Below are positions 7,889-16,727 of a stretch of DNA of 64,000 nucleotides, piece after piece (positions within the stretch are counted from its first letter, which is position 1; the number at the start of each line of letters is the position of its first letter). A program made the position numbers and the translations under genes. The stretch covers positions 868,001-932,000 of the forward strand of contig NZ_JALMDK010000003.1 in the NCBI RefSeq assembly GCF_023094165.1, given 5' to 3'. The notes beneath the pieces were generated by a model. That model saw only the letters and a program-made list of their open reading frames with translations. It was not told the origin of the DNA and did no database searches. This stretch comes from Crossiella sp. S99.2. GTDB lineage: Bacteria > Actinomycetota > Actinomycetes > Mycobacteriales > Pseudonocardiaceae.

Positions 7889-9234
7889 GCAAGAAGATCC
7901 TCTACCTCTACGTCAAGGGCGGCGCGCCGCTGGAGCACGTCTTCCCGCGGATCGCGGGCGAGGGCGAGCTGCACGTGCTCGCGCTGACGCCGTTGCCGGA
8001 GGCCGGTGAGTCCGAGTGGCGGCCCGCCTGCACCAGCGTCACCGAGCTGGACACCGAGGCCCGCGGCGAGGCCCTGGTGGACCTGGTGGTCGAGCACGCC
8101 AGGGCGCTGGGTGCGGACGCGGTGCTGTCGATCTCGGAGTTCGCGGTGCTGCTGGTGGCCAAGGTCGCCGAGCGGCTGGGTCTGCCTGGTGGCGGTCCTG
8201 GCCTGATCACCGCGCGGGACAAGCGGTTGATGCGCGAGACCTGGGAGCGCGCGGGCGTGCCGATCCCCCGGTTCCGCCGGGTGGACTCCGAGGCCGACCT
8301 GGCCGCGGCGATGACCGAGCTGACCCCGCCGCTGCTGCTCAAGCCGGCCTGGGGCGCCGGATCGGTGGCTCAGCTGGTGCTGCACACCGCCGAGGACGTG
8401 GCCCCCGCGTGGCGGCAGGTAGCCGAGGCCCTGGAGCTGGGGCATCAGGTGGGCATGAACGAGCTGTACGCGCCGGACACCGACCGGGATCTGCTGGTCG
8501 AGGAGATCCTGGCCGGTTCGACCGAGGGCTGGTACACCGAACCCGGTTACGGCGACTACGTCAGCGTCGAGGGCATCGTGGCCAACGGCGTCTACCACCC
8601 GTTGTGCATCACCGGGAAGCTGCCCGCGATCCCGCCGTTCACCGAGGTCGCCAGCACCATGCCGAGCACGCTGCCCGAGCCGGTGCAGCGGCACCTGGAG
8701 GACATCTCCCGCCGCGCGGTGGACGCGCTGGGGCTTTCGACCTGCGGCACGCACACCGAGATCAAGCTCGGCCCGGACGGCTTCGGCGCGGTGATCGAGA
8801 CCGGCGCCCGCTTCGCCGGGCTGATGGTGACCAAGCAGATCGAGGAGGTCTTCGGTTTCGATCCGATCGCCATGCTGGTGCGCGAGCTGCTCGGCGAGCC
8901 GGTGGACTACCCCGAGGCGATGATGATCGAGGGCAAGCGGGCCGCCGCCTCGCTGGCCGTGATCCCCACCGACGCGCAGGGCGCCCCGTGGGCCACCACC
9001 CCGCCCTGGAACCCCTCGGGGGTGGACTGGAACACGCTGCTCTCCCCCGGCACCACGGCCGATCAGGTGAAGGCGTTCGAGATGCCCGAGGGCGATCCAG
9101 TTCCGGTTTATGACCCGTCCGGGGGATCTCGCAACTGGCTTGGCGTGTTCTTCGTGACCGCCGAGGACGCGGAAACCCTGCGCCGGGACTGCAATGCGGT
9201 GCTCAACGGCCTGGAAGCGGCCCTGCCCGCCTGA
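7885..9234 (+). CDS. ATP-grasp domain ligase
   Basis: A 449-residue protein. Residues about 1-105 form a Rossmann-like pre-ATP-grasp domain. The ATP-grasp fold follows: LITARDKRLMRETWERAGVP near 110, the ATP-binding strand LLLKPAWGAGS near 150, LLVEEIL near 210, and the metal-binding region THTEIKLGPDGFGAVIETGAR near 290. Enzymes of this layout (carnosine-synthase/BacD-like) join a carboxylate, activated as acyl phosphate, to an amine. The ATG at 7885 overlaps the MFS stop. The substrate is not visible. With the exporter and methyltransferase it suggests a small dipeptide or amide product. Confidence 0.85.
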   Translation: MSKKILYLYVKGGAPLEHVFPRIAGEGELHVLALTPLPEAGESEWRPACTSVTELDTEARGEALVDLVVEHARALGADAVLSISEFAVLLVAKVAERLGLPGGGPGLITARDKRLMRETWERAGVPIPRFRRVDSEADLAAAMTELTPPLLLKPAWGAGSVAQLVLHTAEDVAPAWRQVAEALELGHQVGMNELYAPDTDRDLLVEEILAGSTEGWYTEPGYGDYVSVEGIVANGVYHPLCITGKLPAIPPFTEVASTMPSTLPEPVQRHLEDISRRAVDALGLSTCGTHTEIKLGPDGFGAVIETGARFAGLMVTKQIEEVFGFDPIAMLVRELLGEPVDYPEAMMIEGKRAAASLAVIPTDAQGAPWATTPPWNPSGVDWNTLLSPGTTADQVKAFEMPEGDPVPVYDPSGGSRNWLGVFFVTAEDAETLRRDCNAVLNGLEAALPA

Positions 9235-9266
9235 CTGGCGACAATACGACACTAGAAGAATCCGGA

Positions 9267-9303
9267 CATACACGGCGATACGGTCGCTAGGTCGTCGTGT
9301 ATG
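9267..9303. terminator. Inverted repeat between ATP-grasp and methyltransferase genes
   Basis: Arms 9267-9278 and 9292-9303 pair over 11 of 12 positions (CATACACGGCGA with TCGTCGTGTATG) around a 13-base loop. It lies 33 bases after the ATP-grasp stop and 54 before the methyltransferase start. There is no T-run, so it may be a weak terminator, an mRNA-processing hairpin or an operator. Confidence 0.4.
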
Positions 9304-9356
9304 CCCGGTTCGCGGCGGCAGACCGATCGAGTTCCGCGCCCAGGGAGCCCGCCTGC

Positions 9357-10208
9357 ATGCTGCGAGACATCCGTACGTTCGGCAAAATCCTCCGCGCCAT
9401 CACCACTCGGGACCCCGCTGCCCGAGTACGGCGGTTCTACGAGTTCAGCGATCCGGAAAGCGACTTCGCCGGTCAGCAAACCCGGTATGTCAACATCGGC
9501 TATTGGCAGTACCCCGACAGCACCCTGGACGAGGCGGGCGCGGCGCTGGCCACCTGTCTCGGCGACGCGGTGGCCCTGGGGCCGGAGCAGGACGTGCTCG
9601 ATGTCGGCTGTGGCTACGGCGAGCAGGACTTCCTGTGGCTGGGCACCGACAAGGCGCGCTCGGTCACCGGCCTGGACGTCACCCCGCGGCACGTGCTGGC
9701 CGCCAGGGAACGCGCCGAGCGGGCCGGGCTGACCGACCGGCTCGCCTTCCGCCTGGGCAGCGCGACCACGTTGCCGTTCCCGGACAACAGCTTCGACCGG
9801 GTGGTCTCGCTGGACGCGGCCTTCCACTTCCACCCGCGCAGCGCGTTCTTCGCCGAGGCATACCGGGTGCTCCGGCCCGGCGGCCTGCTCGGCACCATTG
9901 ACACCCTGCCGCTGCACGGCGACACCCCGCGGGATGTGTTCCGCTCGCCGCGGTTCAGCCTCTACCGGTTCAGCATCCCGGACGAGAACTGGCACGACCG
10001 CGCCGCCTACTCCGAGCAGCTGACCGGGATCGGATTCGACGAGGTCGGTGTGCGGTCGATCCGCGAGCACACCTGGGAGGGCTGGTTCCGGCACTGGGGT
10101 GACCCGGGCCGGGCGAGCAAGCCGGACTGGTGGCAGGACCAGGACCAGATCCGGCGCGAACTGGATCTCCTGGACTGCGTCCTGGCCGTGGCCCGCAAAC
10201 CCGGTTGA
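9357..10208 (+). CDS. SAM-dependent methyltransferase (class I)
   Basis: A 283-residue class I methyltransferase. Motif I VLDVGCGYG lies at residues 80-88, the acidic end of strand 2 is in VTGLDVTPRHV, and LPFPDNSFDRVVSLDAAFHF is motif II/post I. The RVLRPGGLLGTIDTL strand follows. The N-terminal FYEFSDPESDF..QTRYVNIGYW segment resembles EryG-like and other natural-product O-methyltransferases. I chose ATG at 9357 because AGGGAG lies 9 bases upstream; a frame-open GTG at 9297 would add 20 poorly conserved residues. It is probably part of the same locus as the ATP-grasp gene, though an inverted repeat separates them. The substrate is unknown. Confidence 0.85.
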   Translation: MLRDIRTFGKILRAITTRDPAARVRRFYEFSDPESDFAGQQTRYVNIGYWQYPDSTLDEAGAALATCLGDAVALGPEQDVLDVGCGYGEQDFLWLGTDKARSVTGLDVTPRHVLAARERAERAGLTDRLAFRLGSATTLPFPDNSFDRVVSLDAAFHFHPRSAFFAEAYRVLRPGGLLGTIDTLPLHGDTPRDVFRSPRFSLYRFSIPDENWHDRAAYSEQLTGIGFDEVGVRSIREHTWEGWFRHWGDPGRASKPDWWQDQDQIRRELDLLDCVLAVARKPG

Positions 10209-10300
10209 ACCGGTGACCGCAAACTGCCAAGGGTGACCGGGCGGCCCCTCACCTGGCTACCTTCGGGGCGATTCGTCGACCAGGTGAGGGGCTGCTCGTC

Positions 10301-10978
10301 ATGCGTGCTCGGTGGGCACTGCTGGGGGCGCTGCTGGCGCTGGGGGCCTGCGGCCCGCCGGAGCCGCCGCCAGGGCCGGTGCCGAACCTGCTCGTGGAGT
10401 ACGTGCGGGCGGCCGAGGTCCGCGATGATCCACTGGCCAGGTACCGGGAGCACAGCCGCACGCCCGAGGACCGGATGGCCAACTTCGCCGCCCACTTCTC
10501 CCCGCAGCAACTGCAGAACACCCTGTTCGCCCACCGCCGGTGCCAGGACGGCGTCGGTTGCGCCCCCAGTGAGGCGGCCAGTGCCGCGATGCGGGAGTCC
10601 GGCCGCACCGAGGTCTTCCAGCGCCACCTGCTGATCCGGCGCGCGGACGGTGCGATCGAGGTGCTCGCGCTGCACGTGGCCCGCGCGCCCGGCGGCCCGG
10701 CCCGGGTCTTCGACCGCACCGGGCAGGACTACGGCGGCGAGTTGGAGGAGTTCCGGCGGGACAACACCTTGCTCACGCCGGAGGACTACCTGCGCGGGCC
10801 GCGCGAGCCGGCCAGGCTGGACGGCGAGGGCGAACTGGTCACGGTCACCGGCTCCACGGCCCGGCGCTGGTCGATCGGCGGCGGCGCCGTGCTGATCGTG
10901 CTCGGCGCCAGCCTCACCCTGGCGCTGCTGATCGCCGGGATCGTGCGGTTGCGGCGGCACGCGGCGCGGGACTGGTAG
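10301..10978 (+). CDS. Putative lipoprotein with C-terminal membrane anchor
   Basis: A 225-residue protein of unknown function. The N-terminus MRARWALLGALLALGAC ends in a lipobox (LGAC), so residue 17 would be the lipidated Cys. Residues about 30-185 would be outside the cell and contain a possible Cys pair (RCQDGVGC). Residues about 195-217 are a second hydrophobic segment followed by RLRRHAARDW, a basic cytoplasmic tail. A lipoprotein signal plus a C-terminal membrane helix is unusual; alternatively the N-terminus is a plain signal anchor. It stands alone, with about 90 bases before and 255 after. Confidence 0.6.
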   Translation: MRARWALLGALLALGACGPPEPPPGPVPNLLVEYVRAAEVRDDPLARYREHSRTPEDRMANFAAHFSPQQLQNTLFAHRRCQDGVGCAPSEAASAAMRESGRTEVFQRHLLIRRADGAIEVLALHVARAPGGPARVFDRTGQDYGGELEEFRRDNTLLTPEDYLRGPREPARLDGEGELVTVTGSTARRWSIGGGAVLIVLGASLTLALLIAGIVRLRRHAARDW

Positions 10979-11233
10979 CCGATCTTGTTGTCCGCCAGTG
11001 CTGTGGCGCTCGCGGCGGCACGGTGGCGGGGGCGGCAGGTCAAGCAAGGCAGGACGACAACGCAATACTTCCGGTCCGGATTTACCTGTACTGGCCGATG
11101 TTCTGCGGTTTTCCCGAACTTTTCCGGCTAGCACAGGCAGTTTCGGGCAGTCTCCCCGAACAGCCGATCGCCAGCTGTGGCGGGCACGAGTTTCCTGGAG
11201 GGCGCCGAGCACACAGCCCTGGGGAGGACAGTC

Positions 11234-12607
11234 GTGCTGCAGCACGCCGCGATTCTCGGCGGCGGGATGGGTGGGATGCTGGCCGCGTTCGCCCTCGCAC
11301 CGCACGCCGAGGCAGTCACCGTAGTCGAGCAGGACGGGTTCGCCGGGGAGCCGGTGCCGCGCCGGGGGGCGCCACAGGCCAGGCACACGCACGCGCTGGT
11401 TTCCGGTGGGGCCAGGGCAATGGAGGCGCTGGCGCCCGGGGTGCTGGCGGAGCTGGCCGCGGCCGGGGCGCAGCACATCAACCTGCCGGGGCGGTATCTC
11501 GGACTGGCCTCGCGGGGCTGGTTCCCGCGCTATGCCGGGCGGCAGTTCATCCTCGGGTGCAGCCGGGAACTGCTGGAGTCCACGCTGCGCGGGCGGTTGC
11601 GCGAGCTGCCCAACGTGACCGTGCTGGGGCGGACCGAAGTCGTTGGGCTGCAAGGGAGTCTGGCCGGGGTCACCGGGGTGCGCACCGGGTCGGGCCTGCT
11701 GGCCGCGGAGCTGGTGGTGGATGCCACCGGCCGGCGTTCCCGGGCGCCGCGCTGGCTGACCGAGCTGGGTTTCCCGCCGGTGCGTGAGTCCATTGTGGAC
11801 CCGGGGATCTTCTATGCCACCGGGGTGTTCCGGGCGCCGGAGGACGCTGGTCCGGATTTCCCGGCGGTCACCCTGCAATCGAGTCCGCGGCGGGAACCGG
11901 GGGTGCGGCGCAACGGGACGCTGCTGCCGATCGAGGACGGGCTGTGGATGATCACGCTCTCCGGCGGGCCGGGCAGCAGGCCGGGCACGGACGCCGAGGG
12001 TTTCCGCGCCTTCGCCGCGCTGCTGCCGCACCCGGTGCTGGCCGAGTTGATCGAGGCGGCCACCCCGATCGGCACGCCCTTCGGATTCCGCGCCGATGCC
12101 AACCGCCGCAGGCACTTCGAGCGACTTCGCCCGTGCCCGCACGGTTTTGTCGCACTCGGGGACGCCTACGCCACCTTCAACCCGGTGTACGGGCACGGGA
12201 TGTCCGCCGCCGCGCTGTCCGCGCTGGCCCTGCGCACCGAGTTCGAGCGGCGGCGCAGGCCGGGAACCCTGTCCCTGCAACGCGTTGTGGCCAAGGCGGC
12301 GGCGAACGCCTGGGACATGGCCACCGGCCAGGACGCCCGCTACCCCGGCACCAACGGCCCGGCTCCTGGCATGTTCGACGGGGTTTTCGACAAGCTCGGC
12401 GACTGGATCTCGGCCAGCAGCGGCCGCAGCCGGCTGGTCACCGACATCAGGGCCGACATCTTCGCCCTCACCGCCCCACCCAGCCGGATGCGCAGCCCCC
12501 GGGTGCTCTGGCAAGCCGTGCGCGGCGGTGACAGCGGCGGCCCGGTGCTACCGGACCCCCCGTTCACCCCCGCCGAACGCCGGGTCCTGGGCGCCCGCCA
12601 ACGCTGA
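11234..12607 (+). CDS. FAD-dependent monooxygenase/oxidoreductase
   Basis: A 457-residue flavoprotein. The dinucleotide-binding motif AAILGGGMGGMLAAFAL is at residues 5-20. The acidic end of strand 2 is VVEQDGF, and the GD motif GFVALGDAYATFNPVYGHG is near residue 310. The layout fits the FAD hydroxylase/epoxidase group (PHBH fold). Start is GTG at 11234 with GGGGAGGA six bases upstream; a longer frame from 11177 has no ribosome site. It sits near the glycosyltransferase and methyltransferase genes and could oxidise the same scaffold. That link is inference only, since a lipoprotein gene and a 255-base gap separate them. Confidence 0.8.
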   Translation: MLQHAAILGGGMGGMLAAFALAPHAEAVTVVEQDGFAGEPVPRRGAPQARHTHALVSGGARAMEALAPGVLAELAAAGAQHINLPGRYLGLASRGWFPRYAGRQFILGCSRELLESTLRGRLRELPNVTVLGRTEVVGLQGSLAGVTGVRTGSGLLAAELVVDATGRRSRAPRWLTELGFPPVRESIVDPGIFYATGVFRAPEDAGPDFPAVTLQSSPRREPGVRRNGTLLPIEDGLWMITLSGGPGSRPGTDAEGFRAFAALLPHPVLAELIEAATPIGTPFGFRADANRRRHFERLRPCPHGFVALGDAYATFNPVYGHGMSAAALSALALRTEFERRRRPGTLSLQRVVAKAAANAWDMATGQDARYPGTNGPAPGMFDGVFDKLGDWISASSGRSRLVTDIRADIFALTAPPSRMRSPRVLWQAVRGGDSGGPVLPDPPFTPAERRVLGARQR

Positions 12608-12617
12608 ACCCACCGGC

Positions 12618-12738
12618 GTGTTGGCCGTTGTCGTACCCAGTCTTGGCCGAACTGGTACGACTTGGGCCAACTGGTACGCCCACTTCAGCCAACTCGGCGT
12701 ACCAGTTGGGCCAACTCGGCGTCCACAACGGCCAACAC
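12618..12738. repeat. 14-bp inverted repeat enclosing a dispersed hairpin element
   Basis: GTGTTGGCCGTTGT at 12618-12631 is the exact reverse complement of 12725-12738. A third, shorter copy (AACGGCCAACAC) follows at 12749-12760 in the same orientation as the second. Between the first two lies the 66-base dispersed repeat at 12655-12720. The whole block is intergenic, between the FAD enzyme and a small membrane protein. Confidence 0.6.
12655..12720. repeat. Dispersed hairpin repeat, copy A
   Basis: 66 bases that match 21469-21534 at 57 of 66 positions. The core is an exact inverted repeat, CCAACTGGTACGCC (12667-12680) and GGCGTACCAGTTGG (12696-12709), with a 15-base loop. Both copies are intergenic and keep the same arm spacing. 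Confidence 0.65.
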
Positions 12739-12819
12739 ACCGTGCGAGAACGGCCAACACGGTGCGGGTCGCGCTGGCGTAGGGTTGAGCACGGCTTTCG
12801 CCCGGCAGAGGGAGGTCCA

Positions 12820-13179
12820 GTGCGGCGTCGACGTGTCCGGCTCGGCCGCGGACCGGCCGCCGCGCTCTCCATCGTGATCGCCGCCGCGGTCAGCGCGGGC
12901 ATCAACATCGCCACCAGCAGTCCCGGCTGGACGATCATCGTCGGGGTGAGCGTGCTGGTCCTGTTGTGGGCCGGACTGGAGTGGTGGCGGGCGGCCGGCG
13001 CGACTGAGTCCGGGCAACCAAGCCAGGTCCGGATCGGCCAGCGCGCCACCCGGGTCCAGGGCGGCGAAATCGTCGGTGCGGAGGGACTGCCGCCGGGCGC
13101 CGGGCTGGAAGTCACCCAGGAGGTGACCGAGGTTGGCGAGAACGGCTCGGTCATCGGCTACCGCGATCCCAAGGTGTGA
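12820..13179 (+). CDS. Small membrane protein with conserved C-terminal tail
   Basis: A 119-residue protein starting at GTG 12820, with GGAGG five bases upstream. Two hydrophobic segments (residues about 14-34 and 38-57) are followed by a soluble tail containing VRIGQRATRVQGGEIVGAEG and ending VTEVGENGSVIGYRDPKV. The tail recalls the short Val-Gln-x-Gly motifs at the N-termini of the NB-ARC proteins in this window. A role as a membrane effector or adaptor is possible but unproven. It lies upstream of the AfsR-type regulator, in the same direction, 190 bases away. I do not recognise a named family. Confidence 0.6.
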   Translation: MRRRRVRLGRGPAAALSIVIAAAVSAGINIATSSPGWTIIVGVSVLVLLWAGLEWWRAAGATESGQPSQVRIGQRATRVQGGEIVGAEGLPPGAGLEVTQEVTEVGENGSVIGYRDPKV

Positions 13180-13369
13180 CCCGCGGTCAGTACCGCGCTG
13201 AAACCGGATACATCGATCGGTCGACCCGTCCACTGAGGACAGCCTTCCCTCAGTGCATCCGTTGACCTGCGCGGACAATCCCCAGCACAACCCCGCACAC
13301 CGCTAGTATCGATCATGCGGCCCGTGCCAGACTCGCCCCTTCATCGGCGGTCCAGGGAGGGAACGCGGG

Positions 13370-16300
13370 TTGGAGATCCGGATCCTGGGGGAGATCGGTA
13401 TCCACGGGCCAGACGGCCAGGTTCGGCTGGAACGGATGGCCGAACGCGGGGTGCTCGCCGCGCTCGCGCTCTGCCCCGGCGAGTGGGTGAACGCGCACAC
13501 CCTGGCCGAGCACATCTGGCCTGCCGGGCCGCCGCCGAGTGCCGCGGCGAGTCTGGGCAAGTACGTGGAGCGGGTGCGCACCGCGATCCAGACCGCGGGC
13601 GGGGACAAGAACTGGTTGCGCACCAGGGGTGTCGGCTCCGCGCACACCGACCGGGCGCGGGCCTACCGGCTCGACCTCGACCCGCTGCTGGTCGATCACC
13701 ACCGCTCGGCCGCGCACGCCCGGCAGGCCAGAACCGCCGCCGGTCATGGCGAGCACGAGAAAGCGATTGCCGAGTACCAGGCCGCACTTGGCCTCTGGCG
13801 TGGCGAACCGCTCAGCCCGGTCACCGGGACCTGGGTGGAGGGGCAGCGGTTCATGCTCGCCCAGGAACGGCTGCGGATGCACACCGAACTGCTCGCCGAG
13901 CAGTTGCACGCCGGGGATTTCCCCACCGTGGCCAGCAATGTCACCCGGCTGCTCAACGAGTGCACGCCCACCGACGAGCTGATCATGATCGGGTTGCGCG
14001 CGCTGGCCTGGTGCGGGCGGCACACCGCGATCCGCGAGTTCCTGGACTTCGCCACCCAGCGGATGCGCGCGGCCTGCGCCGCCGAACCCGGTCCCGGGGT
14101 GCGCGCGCTGGCCCGGCACCTGCTGGCCAACCCGCCCGCGACCGCCGAACCGGTGCCCGCGCCACCGGAGTCCTTCGCCGAATCCGCCGCAGTGGTGGCC
14201 GCGCTGCCACCGGATGTGCTCAGCTTCACCGGCCGCACCGGCGAACTGCGCGAGCTGACCCAGGCGGTGCTGCGGGCGGCCGAGAGCGCGGGCGGCACCG
14301 GGATCCTCGCCGTGGACGGCATGCCCGGCGTCGGCAAGACCACCCTGGCCGTACACGCCGCGCACCAGCTCGCCGCCCGCTTCCCGGACGGCCAGTTCTT
14401 CTTGCGGCTCAACGCTTTCACCCTCGGCCAGCGCCCGGTGGACCCGGCCGACGCGCTGATCGACCTGCTGGCGGCCATCGGCGTCCCGGCCCGCGGCATC
14501 CCGTCCTCCTGCCAGGCCCGCGCCGCGTTGTGGCGACGCCGGGCCCGCGGCAAACGGCTGCTGCTGTTGCTCGACGACGCCGCCGGACACGACCAGGTCC
14601 GCCCACTGCTGCCGGACAGCCCCGGCTGCTTCGTGCTGATCACCAGCCGTCGCCGGCTGGGCGCGCTGGAACACCTGCGCTCACTGGAACTGGCCAAGAT
14701 GCCCCCAGCCGACGCCGCCGAACTGTTCCTCACCCTGGCCGGTGAGCAACATCGCGCGGCCGCCGGGGAGGTGGCCGATCTGGTGGCGCGCTGCGATTTC
14801 CTGCCACTGGCCATCCGGCTGGCCGCCGGGCGGCTGCGGCACCACCCGCGCTGGACCGTGCGGCACCTGGTGGACCTGCTGGCCTGCAAGCAAAACCGGC
14901 TCAGCGAGATCCGCGCGGAGAAGCTGTGCATCACCGCCGCCTTCGAGCTGTCCTACCAGGGCCTGTCCGCGGACCAGCAACGCCTGTTCCAGCAACTCGG
15001 CGAGCACCCGGGCACCGAGATCGACGCCTACGGCGCGGCCGCGCTGACCGGGACCGACCTGGCCACCGCCGGTCAGGGCCTGGAAGACCTCTACGACGAC
15101 CACCTGCTCACCGAGACCGCGCCCGGCCGCTACGGCCTGCACGACCTCTTGCAGGAGTACGCCCGGATGCTCTCCCCACCGGACCGGCGGCAACAGCGGC
15201 GGGAAGCCCTGGGCCGCCTGCTGAGCTACTACCTGCACACCACCATCGCCGCCAGCGCGCAGATCCTGGTCGCCGCCCCGGTCACCGAGGCCGCCGCACC
15301 CGCGCGGCCACCCGCGCACAGCCCCACCATCACCGGCGCCAACGCGTTGTCCTGGCTGGACAGTGAACGGTGCAATCTGGCCGCCTGCGTGCTCACCCCG
15401 GTGCCACCGGAACACACCGGCCTGATTACCGCGCTGGCCACCGCCCTGCACCCGTACCTGCGCCGACGCGGCAACTGGCAGCAGTCCTCGGTGCTCAACC
15501 AGACCGCCCTGGCCGTGGCCCGGCGCACCGGCGACCGCCGGGGCGAGGCCAACGCGCTCAGCATCCTCGGCAACGTCGCCCGCCTGGACGGCGACAACCT
15601 GGCGGCCACCGGCCACCTCACCGAAGCCCTCGCGCTGTACCGGGAACTGGACGACCGGGCCGGGCAGGCCGGCACGCTCAACGAACTGGGCGTGGTGCGG
15701 TACCTGGTCTGCGACCTGGCCGCGGCCACCACCAACCTGCACGAGGCCGCCGAGCACTACCGCACCATCGGCGACACCCTGGGCCAGGCGCACGCGCTCA
15801 ACGACCTCGGCTGGACCCGCTTCCTGGACGGCGACAACTGCTGCGCCGGCGGCAACCTGGCCGACGCGCTGACCTTCTACCGCCGCCTGGGCAACATCCT
15901 GGGCCAGGCCAACACGTTGCGGGACACCGCGCTGATGCGCGCCCTGTCCGGGGACCACACCGGCGCCCGCTTCGACATCGCCGAAGCCCTCACCTACTAC
16001 CGGGCCCTGGGTGACGAACTCGGCGAGGCGAGCGCGCTCAACCACTCCTGCCTGGTCCGGATCACCACCGGCGACCTGGCCGAAGCGGCCAAGGACGTGG
16101 CCCGCTCGCTGGCCCAGTCCCGGGCCCTGGGCGATGTGCTCGGCCAGGCCAACGCGCTCAACTCCACGGGCTTCCTGCACAGCCTCACCGGCGACCCGGC
16201 CGGCGCGGCCCGCGACCTCACCTCCGCGCTGGCCCTGTACCGGCACATGCGCAACCCCCTGGGCGCCGCGGTCACCCTGTGGCGGCTGGGCGCGGTCCGG

Positions 16301-16555
16301 CTGGGCCAGGACCGGGTGGAGGAGGCCCGGTCGCTGTATTCGCGGTCCCTGGAACTGGGTCAGCAGATGGCCGCGCCCTCGGTGCTGGCCGAGGCCGGGG
16401 CCGGGCTGGGGCGGTGCCTGGTGCGGTTGAACAAGATGGAGGAGGGCCGGGAGCACCTGCGCAAGGCGCTCTCGATCTACGCCCTGATCCGCTGGCCGCA
16501 GGCCAAGCTGCTCACCGCGGAACTGGCCGAACTGGATCGAATTTTGCCGTCCTGA
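13370..16555 (+). CDS. AfsR/SARP-type regulator with BTAD, NB-ARC and TPR domains
   Basis: A 1061-residue regulator. Residues 1-95 are an OmpR-like winged helix (LEIRILGEIGIHG, then HTLAEHIWPAGPP). Residues about 100-245 are the bacterial transcriptional activation domain (BTAD) with its TPR-like helices. The NB-ARC ATPase has a P-loop GMPGVGKTTLA near 318, a Walker B LLLLLDDA near 405 and LPLAIRLAAGRL near 480. Residues about 690-1040 are repeated TPR units of about 40 residues (DGDNLAATGHLTEAL, and so on). Start is TTG at 13370 behind AGGGAGG. Proteins of this type activate secondary-metabolite genes. The peptide and E1-like enzyme gene follow in the same direction within 100 bases, so they are the obvious targets. 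Confidence 0.9.
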   Translation: MEIRILGEIGIHGPDGQVRLERMAERGVLAALALCPGEWVNAHTLAEHIWPAGPPPSAAASLGKYVERVRTAIQTAGGDKNWLRTRGVGSAHTDRARAYRLDLDPLLVDHHRSAAHARQARTAAGHGEHEKAIAEYQAALGLWRGEPLSPVTGTWVEGQRFMLAQERLRMHTELLAEQLHAGDFPTVASNVTRLLNECTPTDELIMIGLRALAWCGRHTAIREFLDFATQRMRAACAAEPGPGVRALARHLLANPPATAEPVPAPPESFAESAAVVAALPPDVLSFTGRTGELRELTQAVLRAAESAGGTGILAVDGMPGVGKTTLAVHAAHQLAARFPDGQFFLRLNAFTLGQRPVDPADALIDLLAAIGVPARGIPSSCQARAALWRRRARGKRLLLLLDDAAGHDQVRPLLPDSPGCFVLITSRRRLGALEHLRSLELAKMPPADAAELFLTLAGEQHRAAAGEVADLVARCDFLPLAIRLAAGRLRHHPRWTVRHLVDLLACKQNRLSEIRAEKLCITAAFELSYQGLSADQQRLFQQLGEHPGTEIDAYGAAALTGTDLATAGQGLEDLYDDHLLTETAPGRYGLHDLLQEYARMLSPPDRRQQRREALGRLLSYYLHTTIAASAQILVAAPVTEAAAPARPPAHSPTITGANALSWLDSERCNLAACVLTPVPPEHTGLITALATALHPYLRRRGNWQQSSVLNQTALAVARRTGDRRGEANALSILGNVARLDGDNLAATGHLTEALALYRELDDRAGQAGTLNELGVVRYLVCDLAAATTNLHEAAEHYRTIGDTLGQAHALNDLGWTRFLDGDNCCAGGNLADALTFYRRLGNILGQANTLRDTALMRALSGDHTGARFDIAEALTYYRALGDELGEASALNHSCLVRITTGDLAEAAKDVARSLAQSRALGDVLGQANALNSTGFLHSLTGDPAGAARDLTSALALYRHMRNPLGAAVTLWRLGAVRLGQDRVEEARSLYSRSLELGQQMAAPSVLAEAGAGLGRCLVRLNKMEEGREHLRKALSIYALIRWPQAKLLTAELAELDRILPS

Positions 16556-16650
16556 CCAGGTGTTTTGCCGGGCTGTCCTGGATCTTGTCCGGAGTGGTGT
16601 CCGCGCCCGCGGGAGAACCTTGCCTCGATCACACGAGGAGGTGTGCGGCC

Positions 16651-16710
16651 ATGGTGGAGATCCGCCGGATCACCAAGAAGATCTTCTGCGACTGGGACGA
16701 GCAGGGTTGA
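16651..16710 (+). CDS. 19-residue peptide, candidate RiPP precursor
   Basis: MVEIRRITKKIFCDWDEQG. The ATG at 16651 is preceded by GAGGAGGT with 8-base spacing, one of the strongest ribosome sites in the window. The stop lies 17 bases before the start of an E1/MccB-like adenylating enzyme. The peptide has a basic N-terminal half, one Cys, an acidic end and a C-terminal Gly. In microcin C-type systems a very short peptide is adenylated at its C-terminus by a MccB homologue. MccA peptides end in Asn, whereas a C-terminal Gly is what ubiquitin-like and ThiS-type E1 substrates have. Precursor status is inferred from ribosome site, spacing and partner. Confidence 0.6.
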   Translation: MVEIRRITKKIFCDWDEQG

Positions 16711-16727
16711 CCGGGAGAGGGGGACCC

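Noticed and set aside
5407..9234. 1275-codon frame on the plus strand
   Set aside because: Only 7885-9234 is real (ATP-grasp). The upstream part is antisense to the glycosyltransferase and out of frame with the MFS gene; its composition is low-complexity.
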